11,565 nucleotides of DNA from JBHIBC01 sp046758905 (GTDB taxonomy: Bacteria; Acidobacteriota; Polarisedimenticolia; Gp22-AA2): positions 1 to 11,565 of the forward strand of contig JBHIBC010000085.1 in assembly GCA_046758905.1 (NCBI GenBank), read 5' to 3'. Each line of letters opens with the position of its first letter. Within the stretch, counting starts at the first letter, position 1. Positions 1-7,089 of this stretch are shown piece by piece. The translations under genes and the position numbers were made by a program. The notes beneath the pieces were generated by a model that did not search any database, was not told the origin of the DNA, and was given only the letters and a program-made list of their open reading frames with translations.

Positions 1-55
1 CCAGGAGCACCAGCGTGGCGCTCACGGCTGGCACAAGGAACCTGCGCGTACACAC
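1..55 (-). CDS. Possible 5' end of a secreted or lipid-anchored protein gene, running off the left edge
   Basis: Read leftward from a GTG at 55, the open frame gives a positively charged start (MCTRR) followed by a hydrophobic run ending LVLL, which resembles a signal peptide. An AGGAGG lies right at the start codon, too close to be an ideal ribosome binding site; an in-frame GTG at 70 would be an alternative start. Only 18 codons are visible, so this is a weak call and no function can be given. Confidence 0.2.
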   Translation of the reverse strand, partial: MCTRRFLVPAVSATLVLL

Positions 56-230
56 CTCCTGATGGTTCACCGGTAGCCAATCGAACCATGATTCCTGTCC
101 ATAGGCTGGTGGGAGCGGGCACGGTTGCCCTTGTCAATTCCGTATACACCCTGGGCACCGCGGCCATCAAGATACTAGTCGGAGCATGAAATAGTTTGCG
201 CTCGTGCGTCGCACATGGTACGCTTCGCGC

Positions 231-1143
231 ATGACGCTGCAGGATGCGCGCTCTCTGCCGCCGGCCGCACAGGAAAGCATCCGCCGCCGGGCGGTTCGGT
301 CCGCGGTGAATGGCCGCACTCAGGTGGAAGTGGCGCAGACGTTTGGCGTGACCCGACAGGCGGTCGGGAAGTGGATGAAGGCTTACCGGGAGGGCGGCGC
401 GCGATCGCTCAGAGCCAAGCGCAAGGGCCGACCTCGAGGAGGCTCTCTTCTTCCCTGGCAGGCGGCACAGATCGCCAAGACGGTGGTGGACCGACCGCCG
501 GAACAGTTGAAACTGCCTTTCTGCCTCCGGACGCGGGAGGCGGTCGCCCAGCTGATCGAGCGACGCTTCCAGATTCATCTGTCGGTGTGGACGGTGGGCC
601 GCTACCTGCAGCGCTGGGGCTTCACGCCCCAGAAGCCGCTGCGGCGGGCGTTCGAGCGAGACCCGCAGCGCGTGCCCTCCTGGCTGCGGCATCAGTATCC
701 GGCGATTCGTCACCGGGCGAGGCTGGAGAAGACCAGGACTTACTGGGGCGATGAGATGGGGCCGCGCTCGGACCATACCGTGGGCCGTTCCTACGGTCGG
801 CGCGGCTAGACGCCCATCATACCGGGAGCGGGACGGCGTTTCGGCTGCAACATGGTCCCGGCTATCACCGATCGGGGCCAGCTCAGCTTCATGGTGTTCA
901 AGAAGCGCTTCCGCGCGGGCGTGTTCATCGACTTCATGGGGCGTTTGACGCGCCATCACCGCGGCAAGGTCTACTTGATCGTCGACGCCCATCCAGCTCA
1001 CCGCTCGAGGAAGGTCGGGGATTGGCTGTCGCGACACGGCCGGGAGCTGCGGCTGTTCTTCCTACCGCCCTACAGTCCGGACCTCAATCCCGACGGGATC
1101 CTGAACCAGGACGTAAAGAGCAACGGGTTCGGTCGCCGTCGTG
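231..1143 (+). pseudogene. IS630-family transposase, broken by an amber stop and truncated at the 3' end
   Basis: The frame encodes an IS630/Tc1-mariner-type transposase. The N-terminal third is a helix-turn-helix domain (VAQTFGVTRQAVGKWMKAY), followed by a winged-helix region and then the DDE core. The first catalytic Asp is in YWGDEMG and the second in LIVDAHPAHRS. At 807-809 a TAG interrupts the frame where relatives normally have Gln (GRRG-stop-TPIIPG, usually GQTPII); the same frame then continues, so the change looks like CAG to TAG. The third catalytic residue, Glu in the family motif NPDELLNQ, is Gly here (NPDGILNQ). Homology stops just after GRRR near 1140, where a recombinase begins, so the last roughly 40 residues and the right inverted repeat are gone. 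An open GTG start exists at 204; ATG 231 is the likelier start. The element is almost certainly dead. Confidence 0.85.
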
Positions 1144-2029
1144 GCCGAGTTCTTGGAGAAGCACGCTCGACAGCGGCGCCACTACGAGTCATTCGTCCAT
1201 AACGCCAACGTGCTTCTGCGTCACTTTCGCGGGCGCATGCTTCAGGACATCACAGCGAGGTCGACTCAGGATTTCATTTCCGCGCGGCTTGCGGAGGGCG
1301 TCAGCAAAACGACGGTCAACAGGCGGCGCGCAACCCTGTCGACGCTTCTCAATTGCGCCAGGGCATGGGGCTACTACGGCGGCGACAACCCGGTCAGCCA
1401 GGTCAAGCGGTTCGCCGAGTCTCCGGGGCGGGCTCGGTTCCTCAGCCCCGATGAGGCCACCCGACTGATCGAGTGCGTGCCACGGCATCTGAAGCCCGTC
1501 GTGATCGCCGCGCTGCAGACTGGAGGCCGCCGGCGGGAGCTCCTGCAGCCCCGGTGGGAAGATGTGGATCTGGAGCGAGGCGTCCTCTACTTCGACCAGA
1601 CGAATACCAAGTCAGGCAGGCAGCGGGGAATGCCCATATCCACTCCCCTGGCAACGGAACTCCGGGGGCGGCGCAGGGTACGGGCCATCGGCGGGGACGC
1701 TCGGGAGCTTGTATTCACACGCCACGGCAAGCGGCTCGGTAGCATCACGACCTCGTTCGAGACGGCCCGCAGACGCGCCCAGCTTGGCGAGGAAGCAACC
1801 TTCCACACCCTCAGGCATAACCTTTGCTACTTGGCTCATGATCAACGGCGGGGACCTCTACAGGCTGCAGAAGTATCTCGGCCATTCCACCATCGCCCTG
1901 ACGCAGCGATATGCCCATCTGAGTCCTGACCATCTGAAGGCCGGTGGTAGTTCTTTGGGGCTCCGGCGGCCGTGCGTAGTCACCCGGTGCACACCGCGGC
2001 GGGTTCCGGAAACACCAGCGAATCCGTAG
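1141..2029 (+). pseudogene. Phage/island-type tyrosine recombinase (integrase), N-truncated and frameshifted
   Basis: This is a site-specific recombinase of the tyrosine integrase family. A partial core-binding domain (AEFLEKHARQRRHYESFVHN...) is followed by the catalytic domain: Arg I in TGGRRRELL, Lys in NTKSGRQRG, the HxxR box HTLRH, then, after a change of frame, LGHSTIALTQRYAHL carrying the second His and the Tyr nucleophile. The frame break is one extra A at 1819/1820: CAT-A-ACC should read CAT-ACC, giving HTLRHTFATWL. With that base removed all catalytic residues are present and the protein has about 295 residues. The usual N-terminal arm-binding domain is missing because the gene abuts the IS630 remnant. 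The gene points at, and ends next to, the 3' end of tRNA-Arg, as island integrases often do. A functional product is unlikely. Confidence 0.85.
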
Positions 2030-2043
2030 ATTATTGAAAAGAC

Positions 2044-2064
2044 TGGCGCGCCCGGACGGATTCG
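2044..2064 (-). other. Putative attachment site (att core) at the tRNA-Arg 3' end
   Basis: Integrases next to a tRNA gene usually recombine within the T-arm and acceptor 3' half. This segment is that half of tRNA-Arg and lies 14 bases from the integrase remnant. No second copy is present in the window, so the site is inferred from position only. Confidence 0.25.
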
Positions 2065-2120
2065 AACCGCCGACCACCGGATTCGAAGTCCGGTGCTCTA
2101 TCCGGCTGAGCTACGGGCGC
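2044..2120 (-). tRNA. tRNA-Arg (anticodon TCG)
   Basis: On the minus strand the sequence folds as a full cloverleaf. The acceptor stem GCGCCCG pairs with CGGGCGC, the D-arm contains TAGCTCAG, and the anticodon stem CCGGA/TCCGG encloses the loop CTTCGAA, giving anticodon TCG (reads CGA). The T-loop is GTTCGAATC. Discriminator G and an encoded CCA (2044-2046) follow. The gene is intact although an integrase remnant sits at its 3' side. Confidence 0.97.
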
Positions 2121-2237
2121 GCTGGCGGGCGCGAGGGACCTGCGGAGCGAGAGAATGCCACGGATGCGCGTCCGGCGTCTACCGGGGGCCCGCGGGCGGC
2201 CGCCGGTCCGGGGCGCTCCTCCGAACCGGCGGGTCGC

Positions 2238-2267
2238 TTGACAATCCGCCCCCCGGCGCAGCAGGAT
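2238..2267 (+). promoter_or_regulatory. Candidate sigma-70-type promoter of the potassium channel gene
   Basis: A perfect -35 TTGACA (2238-2243) is followed after 18 bases by a weak -10 CAGGAT (2262-2267). A start near 2274 would leave a very short leader before ATG 2288. The 2121-2287 gap holds nothing else I can recognise. Confidence 0.35.
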
Positions 2268-2287
2268 GCGGCGTCCGAGATCCCCCC

Positions 2288-3286
2288 ATGAGCGCCCGCA
2301 AACGCCTCTACCTGGCCTTCGCGTTGCTCAGCGCCGTGGTCTTCATCGGCGCCACGGGCTTCCACTATCTCGAGAGCTGGCCCTGGTTCGACGGACTGTA
2401 CATGACCCTCATCACGATCACCACGGTGGGGTACGGCGAGACGCATCCGCTGTCGCCCGAGGGCAAGCTGTTCAACATGTTCCTGATCCTGATGGCGGTG
2501 ACCGCCGGCGGGTTCCTGATCACGACCTCGACCCAGGCGATGCTACAATTCGAGCTGCGTCACTTCCTGGGACGGCGTCGAATGCAGCGCGAGCTCGCCA
2601 GGCTGAGGGATCACTACGTCATCTGCGGCGCCGGCCGGGTCGGGCGCACCGTGGCGCGCGAGCTGCACGACCGCGGAGTGGCGTTCGCCATCGTCGAGAA
2701 GGACCCCGACCGCGCCCGCTGGGCGATCGAGCAGGGCTACCCGATCGTCATCGGCAACGCTCACTCCGAGGCCGACCTGCGGCGGGCGCTCATCGACAAC
2801 GCCGTCGGACTCGTGGCGGCGGTCACCTCGGACGCCGAGAACCTCTACATCGTCCTCACGGCGCGCGGCATGAACCCCGGCCTGAAGATCATCGCGCGCG
2901 CCAGCGAGGAGGAGGCCACGCCGAAGCTCCTGGCGGCCGGTGCCACCGAGGTCGTCTCCCCGTACCACTTCGTCGGGCGCCGGATCGCGCACCTCCTGCT
3001 GCAGCCCCACGTGATCGACTTCCTCGAGGCCGCCTTCGGCAACCAGCGCCTCGACGTGCAGCTCGAGGAGGTGGACGTGCCGGCCGGGTCGGGCCTGGCC
3101 GGAAAGAGCCTCGCCGCCACCGAGATCCGCCAGAACACCGGGGTGCTGGTGATCGCCCTCAGGCGGCCCGACGGGAGCCTCGACGTGAACCCGGGCCCGG
3201 GGGCGGTCATCCACGCCGGCGACTGCCTGATCGCCGTGGGGAGCGCCGAGCACCTCAAGAAGCTCGGGGCGCTCGCCCGCGCCTAG
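2288..3286 (+). CDS. Potassium channel with RCK/TrkA regulatory domains (Kch/MthK type)
   Basis: This is a 332-residue two-helix K+ channel. TM1 is about residues 7-25, the pore helix and selectivity filter TTVGYGE are at 45-51, and TM2 is about 61-80. A cytoplasmic linker leads to an RCK N-domain (TrkA_N) with the Rossmann motif GAGRVG at 114-119 and acidic Glu137 at the end of the second strand, which in this family helps bind a nucleotide. A TrkA_C domain fills residues 250-332. Length and order match single-subunit bacterial channels that assemble as tetramers gated by ligand binding to the RCK ring. The open frame extends upstream to 2093, but that part overlaps the tRNA and lacks hydrophobic or conserved content, so ATG 2288 is preferred. 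The ribosome binding site is weak. The gene converges on the ATP-grasp gene with a 21-base gap. The ligand cannot be read from the sequence. Confidence 0.93.
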   Translation: MSARKRLYLAFALLSAVVFIGATGFHYLESWPWFDGLYMTLITITTVGYGETHPLSPEGKLFNMFLILMAVTAGGFLITTSTQAMLQFELRHFLGRRRMQRELARLRDHYVICGAGRVGRTVARELHDRGVAFAIVEKDPDRARWAIEQGYPIVIGNAHSEADLRRALIDNAVGLVAAVTSDAENLYIVLTARGMNPGLKIIARASEEEATPKLLAAGATEVVSPYHFVGRRIAHLLLQPHVIDFLEAAFGNQRLDVQLEEVDVPAGSGLAGKSLAATEIRQNTGVLVIALRRPDGSLDVNPGPGAVIHAGDCLIAVGSAEHLKKLGALARA

Positions 3287-3307
3287 CGGTTCCCGCCGTC
3301 GCGGCCG

Positions 3308-4345
3308 TCAGGCCCGCGCCCGCTGCGCGCCGTTGATCCCGGACAGCACCACGATGCGGCGGATCAGGTCGTCGTACTCCACGCTGGCCCTCTTGGCCGC
3401 CAGCGCGAAGTCCTCGTACAGGCTCAGCGAGGGGTTCGGGTTGGCCTCGAGGAACACCACCTCGCCGCGGGAGTTGAGCCGCAGGTCGATCCGGGCGTAT
3501 CCCTTGATCTCGAACAGCCGGTAGACCTTCTTGCAGATCTCGGCCATCTTCCTGAGGGTCCTCTCCGGGATCTCCTCGGCGGGTCCGCTCTTGATCCCCC
3601 ACCTCCTCCGGTAGTTCTCGTCCCATTTCGCCCGGAAGGTGGCGAACTTGGGCTCCCCCTCGGGCACCTGCCCGAAGAACAGCTCCCGGGGCGGGAGGAC
3701 CTGGAGGTGATGGTTCCCCAGGATCCCGACGTAGATCTCCCGCCCGTCGATGTACTCCTCGACGATGGCGTCCACCTTGAGGCTCTCGTGGATGAAGCGC
3801 ACCCGGTCCAGGCAGCCCCTCTCGTCGTCGGCGAACGACATCTGCGCGATCCCCTCCGACGCCTCCAGGCCGAGCGGCTTGATGAAGGCCGGGTAGGAGA
3901 ATCGTCTCAGCCTCTTGATCGGCCTCGCCTTCCTGGAGATGACGAACCTCGGGATCAGGATGCGGTGGTAGGACAGGATCTTCTTCGTGAGCCCCTTGTC
4001 CTTGCAGATGCGCAGCGCCGTCGGCCCCGCGCCGGTGTACCTCACGTTCATCAGCTCGAACAGCCCGACGATGTTGGGCTCCTGGTCGCGGTCCTTGTTG
4101 AACGCCTCGCACAGGTTGAAGGCCAGGTCGGGAGGACGCTCCCGGATCTCCCGGATCAGCCCGTGGATGTCGTCGTACACGCCGAACGGCCGGACCTGGT
4201 GTCCCATGCCCCTGAGCGATCGGATCACGCAGTGCTCGGTCTCGAACGAGTCGTCCTTGAGGTAGCGCTCGTAGTCGTGGTCCGCGGGGGGCGGGATGCC
4301 GAGGTCGAAGACCACGAGGATGTTGAGCCTGCGCTGCGCCGTCAC
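3308..4345 (-). CDS. D-Ala-D-Ala-ligase-like ATP-grasp enzyme (predicted peptide/amide ligase)
   Basis: The 345-residue protein has the ATP-grasp layout of the Ddl-like group, which join a carboxylate to an amine through an acyl-phosphate. An N-terminal Rossmann-like part includes PDLAFNLCEAF (72-82). It is followed by YTGAGPTALRICKDKGLTKK (103-122), the nucleotide-binding strand YPAFIKPLGLEASEGI (151-166), VEEYIDGREIYVGI (195-208), and the metal-binding residues of RIDLR (285-289) and FLEANPNPS (298-306). The ending ANPNPS differs from the NTxPG of true D-alanine ligases, so wall synthesis is unlikely to be its job; the substrate is unknown. The GTG start at 4345 overlaps the TGA of the upstream peptidase-like gene (GTGA), which implies translational coupling. 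The open frame continues upstream inside the peptidase gene, but that part is unlike any ATP-grasp start and was left out. Confidence 0.9.
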   Translation of the reverse strand: MTAQRRLNILVVFDLGIPPPADHDYERYLKDDSFETEHCVIRSLRGMGHQVRPFGVYDDIHGLIREIRERPPDLAFNLCEAFNKDRDQEPNIVGLFELMNVRYTGAGPTALRICKDKGLTKKILSYHRILIPRFVISRKARPIKRLRRFSYPAFIKPLGLEASEGIAQMSFADDERGCLDRVRFIHESLKVDAIVEEYIDGREIYVGILGNHHLQVLPPRELFFGQVPEGEPKFATFRAKWDENYRRRWGIKSGPAEEIPERTLRKMAEICKKVYRLFEIKGYARIDLRLNSRGEVVFLEANPNPSLSLYEDFALAAKRASVEYDDLIRRIVVLSGINGAQRARA

Positions 4346-5397
4346 ACCGTCCTCTTGAACTGCCCGGTGAACAGGTAGTGCGTGACGAGGGTCGCCAGGT
4401 AGGCGGCGACCTCGAGGTTGGTCTGGGCCTCGGTCTTCCCCAGCCGCAGTCCGTTCTCGTCGCATCGCGCGGCCAGCTTCTTCACCAGGGAGTCGATGGT
4501 GTACTTCTTCTCCCCGGTCCAGCGGCTCACCGTGTCCACGATCCCCTTGCGGTTCCGCTTCAGGAAGCGGCCCGCCGCCAGGTCGCTCTTCTCCGGCTCG
4601 GGGCCGGCGTCGAAGATCTTGCGCAGATCGCCGTCGAAGAAATCGGGATAGTGCTCCCGGTTGTCCCGGATGCGCCGCCTGTAGAACCGATCCAGGGTGG
4701 TGCTCATCCGGGAGGCCGAGCAGTGGAGCGCTCCCCCGGCCACGGGCGGCTCCCTGTCCGCGTACCGCCTGGCGAGACGCTCGACGTACTCGAGCTTCTG
4801 GAGGGCGCCGGTCCAGCGGGCGTACCGGCGCGGCCAGTCGGAGCCGGGGTTCAGCCAGACCGCGAACGTCTCGGCGAAGTCCTCGTCGGGATGGGACTGC
4901 GAGTACCAGTTGTCCAGGTGGAGCACGTAGCTCCGGCTGTAGGGGCGCGGGCGGTAGGTATCCGGATCGTACTCGTCGCTCGGGCGGCCGAACAACTCCT
5001 TCCAGCGCCGCGTCCGCGAGACGCGGTAGGCGTGGTCGAAGCAGTGGCCGGCCTCGTGCCGCAGCAGCTTCAGGCACCACTCCTCGGTGCCCCCCTCAAC
5101 CTCCAGCATGAACTTCTTCTCGAGGGCCTTGAGCCTCGGGTGGGCGAGGTAGAAGGGGATGGCGATCGCGGGCACGCCGTCGGGGCTGAACCACTCGTCC
5201 CCGAGGTAGACCTTGGGGCGAAACCTCCGGAGCCCCTTCTGCTCCAGCTCGCGGTACAGCCCCCGGACCCTCTCCTCGAGCTCCGAGCCCTCTATCCTCA
5301 GGTCGAGGTCGCGGACTCGGAGCTTGAGAAGCTCCTCCTCGCTGAGCTCGGCCCAATCGGCGACGATTCCGCGACGGTGCCGCGCCGGACCGTCCAT
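4342..5397 (-). CDS. Putative zinc metallopeptidase with HEAGH motif
   Basis: The 351-residue protein has the zincin signature LLRHEAGHCFDHAYR. His114, Glu115 and His118 form HExxH, with a further His at 122. DEDFAETFAVWL at 171-182 offers Glu176 as a possible third metal ligand. The spacing and the FAETFA motif fit the uncharacterised 'putative zinc-binding metallo-peptidase' group better than the classical secreted families; this is from memory of the motif, not a search. No signal peptide or membrane helix is seen, so it is probably cytoplasmic. The N-terminus (13-55) is acidic and helical. The gene is first in a pair with the ATP-grasp gene, joined by a four-base overlap. ATG 5397 lacks a clear Shine-Dalgarno; a TATAAG box six bases before the ATG would fit a leaderless message. 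The 64-base gap to the Ser/Thr kinase upstream leaves open whether they share a transcript. Confidence 0.85.
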   Translation of the reverse strand: MDGPARHRRGIVADWAELSEEELLKLRVRDLDLRIEGSELEERVRGLYRELEQKGLRRFRPKVYLGDEWFSPDGVPAIAIPFYLAHPRLKALEKKFMLEVEGGTEEWCLKLLRHEAGHCFDHAYRVSRTRRWKELFGRPSDEYDPDTYRPRPYSRSYVLHLDNWYSQSHPDEDFAETFAVWLNPGSDWPRRYARWTGALQKLEYVERLARRYADREPPVAGGALHCSASRMSTTLDRFYRRRIRDNREHYPDFFDGDLRKIFDAGPEPEKSDLAAGRFLKRNRKGIVDTVSRWTGEKKYTIDSLVKKLAARCDENGLRLGKTEAQTNLEVAAYLATLVTHYLFTGQFKRTV

Positions 5398-5403
5398 GCT
5401 TTT

Positions 5404-5409
5404 CTTATA
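5404..5409 (-). promoter_or_regulatory. Candidate -10 box for a leaderless peptidase/ATP-grasp transcript
   Basis: TATAAG on the minus strand ends six bases before ATG 5397, the distance expected when transcription begins at the start codon. It is the only AT-rich patch in the gap between the kinase and this gene. No good -35 is present. Confidence 0.3.
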
Positions 5410-5461
5410 TCATCTCCGCGGGCGCGATGGATCGGAGGGGCGGGGTCCGCGGCCCGAGCGG

Positions 5462-6961
5462 CTACTCCGGCGAGGCCCTCTCCACCCGGGTCCAGTCGAG
5501 CCGGAGCCCTTTCACCAGGCCCTTCCCGACCCTGATCTCGAGGATGGCGTCCTCGCCCTCGGCGAAGGTCCGCCGCACCGCCCGCGACCAGGCGCCGTCC
5601 CCCTCGCCCGAGTCGACCGACACCCGCACCTCGTGTTCCCCCGGCCGGACGACGAACGAGTCGGAGAGCGTGCCGCCGGATCGCCTGAACATCTCCCGGC
5701 CGAACAGTCGGGTCGCTCGCTGCTGTCCCGTCAGCCGCCGGGTGAGGACCGGGGAGCCGTCCACCTCGATCCGCAGGCGGCCCGACGCCAGCCCGTGCTC
5801 CAGATGGACCTCGACGCGGGACCCGCCCCCGAGGATGGACCCCAGCGGCCCGAGGATCAGCAACAGCGCCCCGGCGGCCAGGGCGAGGCCCGCCTTGCGA
5901 CGGCCGGACAGCCGGGACAGGCGCCGGCGGGACCGGGCGAGCCCGCGGAGGAACCTCTCCCCAAGCCGCTCGAGCCCCGGCACGGGGAAGGGGAACGGCG
6001 CGCCGGCGCGATCGCCCGCCGGGCTCCGCCCGCCCGCGGCCGGCGCCCCCGACCCGTCCGCGGCGACGGTCTCGTCGACGGCGCCGCTCTCGCGGGCGGG
6101 CGCGCCGGCGGCGAGGGCCTCCAGATCGACCAGGAGGGACGAGGCGTCCGGGTAGCGATCCTCCGGCCGTTTCCGCATCAGGCGGGCCACGATGAGGTCC
6201 CAGCGGGGCGGCAGGCCCAGCCCGAGACCGGACAGGGCCGGCGGCTCCTCGTGCACGATCCCGTACGTGACGCTGGCGGGGTCCGCGCCCGGGAAAGGCT
6301 TGCTGCCGCTCAGCATCTCGTAGATCACCACGCCCAGGGAGAACAGGTCGGATCTCCGGTCCACCGCGCGCCCGCGCACCTGCTCGGGGCTCATGTAGGC
6401 CGGCGAGCCGATCGTCTGCCCGTCCCGGGTCAGCTCCGAGGCCTCCACCCGGGCGACCCCGAAATCGGCCAGCTTGACCGACCCGTCCTCACCCAGGAGG
6501 ATGTTCGCCGGCTTGAGATCGCGGTGGACGATGCCGCGCGCGTGGGCATGGGCCAGCGCCGCCGCGATGGCGCGCGCCACCCGCAGCGCCCGATCCTCCC
6601 GCAGCGGCCCCGAGACGGCCATCTCCTGCTTGAGGGTGCGGCCCGCCACGAGCTCCATCGCGATGTAGCACAGGTCGGTCCCGCCGCTGCGCCCGGCATC
6701 GTAGACCGTGACGATGTTCGGATGGGACAGGATCCCGGCGGTCCGGGCCTCCCGCGCGAAGCGCTCGTAGATCTCGTCGGGGCCGGAGGACCCGTCCCCT
6801 ATCGCCGGAACGCGCACCGTCTTGAGCGCCACCGGCCGGCCGATGACCGGATCGGTGGCGAGATAGACGGTCCCCATGGCGCCCCGGCCGATCTCCCTCA
6901 CCAGGCGGTAGCGCCCCAGGTCCCGCGGGACCCCGTCCCTCACACCCCCAGGCTCCCCCAT
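5462..6961 (-). CDS. Membrane-anchored eukaryotic-type Ser/Thr protein kinase
   Basis: The 499-residue Hanks-type kinase is complete in its catalytic residues: glycine loop GRGAMGTV (25-32), catalytic Lys47 in VALK, HRDLKPANI (146-154), DFG (166-168), and the activation-segment motif GSPAYMSPEQ. After the kinase domain comes a linker rich in Ala, Gly and Pro, a basic stretch, one membrane helix (about 357-377) and a roughly 120-residue C-terminal beta-rich region predicted to lie outside the cytoplasm. That outer region is not PASTA and I do not recognise it; it starts VEVHLEHGL and contains a PGEHEVRV strand motif. ATG 6961 was chosen because GAGGTG sits five bases upstream; longer in-frame starts lead into the phosphatase gene. 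The phosphatase gene precedes it on the same strand by 128 bases, so the kinase may receive or oppose that signal. Confidence 0.92.
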   Translation of the reverse strand: MGEPGGVRDGVPRDLGRYRLVREIGRGAMGTVYLATDPVIGRPVALKTVRVPAIGDGSSGPDEIYERFAREARTAGILSHPNIVTVYDAGRSGGTDLCYIAMELVAGRTLKQEMAVSGPLREDRALRVARAIAAALAHAHARGIVHRDLKPANILLGEDGSVKLADFGVARVEASELTRDGQTIGSPAYMSPEQVRGRAVDRRSDLFSLGVVIYEMLSGSKPFPGADPASVTYGIVHEEPPALSGLGLGLPPRWDLIVARLMRKRPEDRYPDASSLLVDLEALAAGAPARESGAVDETVAADGSGAPAAGGRSPAGDRAGAPFPFPVPGLERLGERFLRGLARSRRRLSRLSGRRKAGLALAAGALLLILGPLGSILGGGSRVEVHLEHGLASGRLRIEVDGSPVLTRRLTGQQRATRLFGREMFRRSGGTLSDSFVVRPGEHEVRVSVDSGEGDGAWSRAVRRTFAEGEDAILEIRVGKGLVKGLRLDWTRVERASPE

Positions 6962-7022
6962 CTCGGCACCTCGACGGCGCCACGCCCGCGCGCACATCGG
7001 GCATCCTCGCCGCGCAAGGGGG

Positions 7023-7051
7023 AAAATAGGGGCCGCCGCCGGGGAGGGCAA
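7023..7051 (-). promoter_or_regulatory. Candidate promoter for the Ser/Thr kinase gene
   Basis: On the minus strand TTGCCC (7051-7046) and TATTTT (7028-7023) are separated by exactly 17 bases, each matching the sigma-70 consensus at four of six positions. The predicted start lies about 55 bases before ATG 6961. Confidence 0.3.
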
Positions 7052-7089
7052 CCCCCAGCGCCCCTTCAGGGCCCGGCGAGGCGCGCCGT

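Larger units (their letters stand above)
204..2043. mobile_element. Decayed integrative element or genomic-island end at tRNA-Arg
   Basis: A broken IS630 transposase and a broken integrase lie back to back on the tRNA-Arg 3' side. Genes on the other side of the tRNA look like ordinary chromosome. Known behaviour of tyrosine integrases makes this side the island and the tRNA the attachment site. The left limit of the element is not visible, so the left boundary given is only that of the transposase open frame. Confidence 0.5.

Noticed and set aside
62..90. ATGGTTC/GAACCAT inverted repeat near the left edge
   Set aside because: Seven bases with a 15-base loop is within chance, and there is no link to the IS630 end or to any gene start.
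1815..1825. Programmed frameshift in the integrase
   Set aside because: No slippery heptamer is present, and the gene is already truncated at its N-terminus, so decay or a read error is simpler.
2266..3336. Plus-strand open frame overlapping the channel in another frame
   Set aside because: Arg-rich shadow of the channel gene; the channel frame has the TVGYGE filter and RCK motifs.
4346..5080. N-terminal extension of the ATP-grasp frame
   Set aside because: It lies within the peptidase gene and is Arg/Pro-rich without motifs; the GTG at 4345 gives a normal-length ATP-grasp enzyme.
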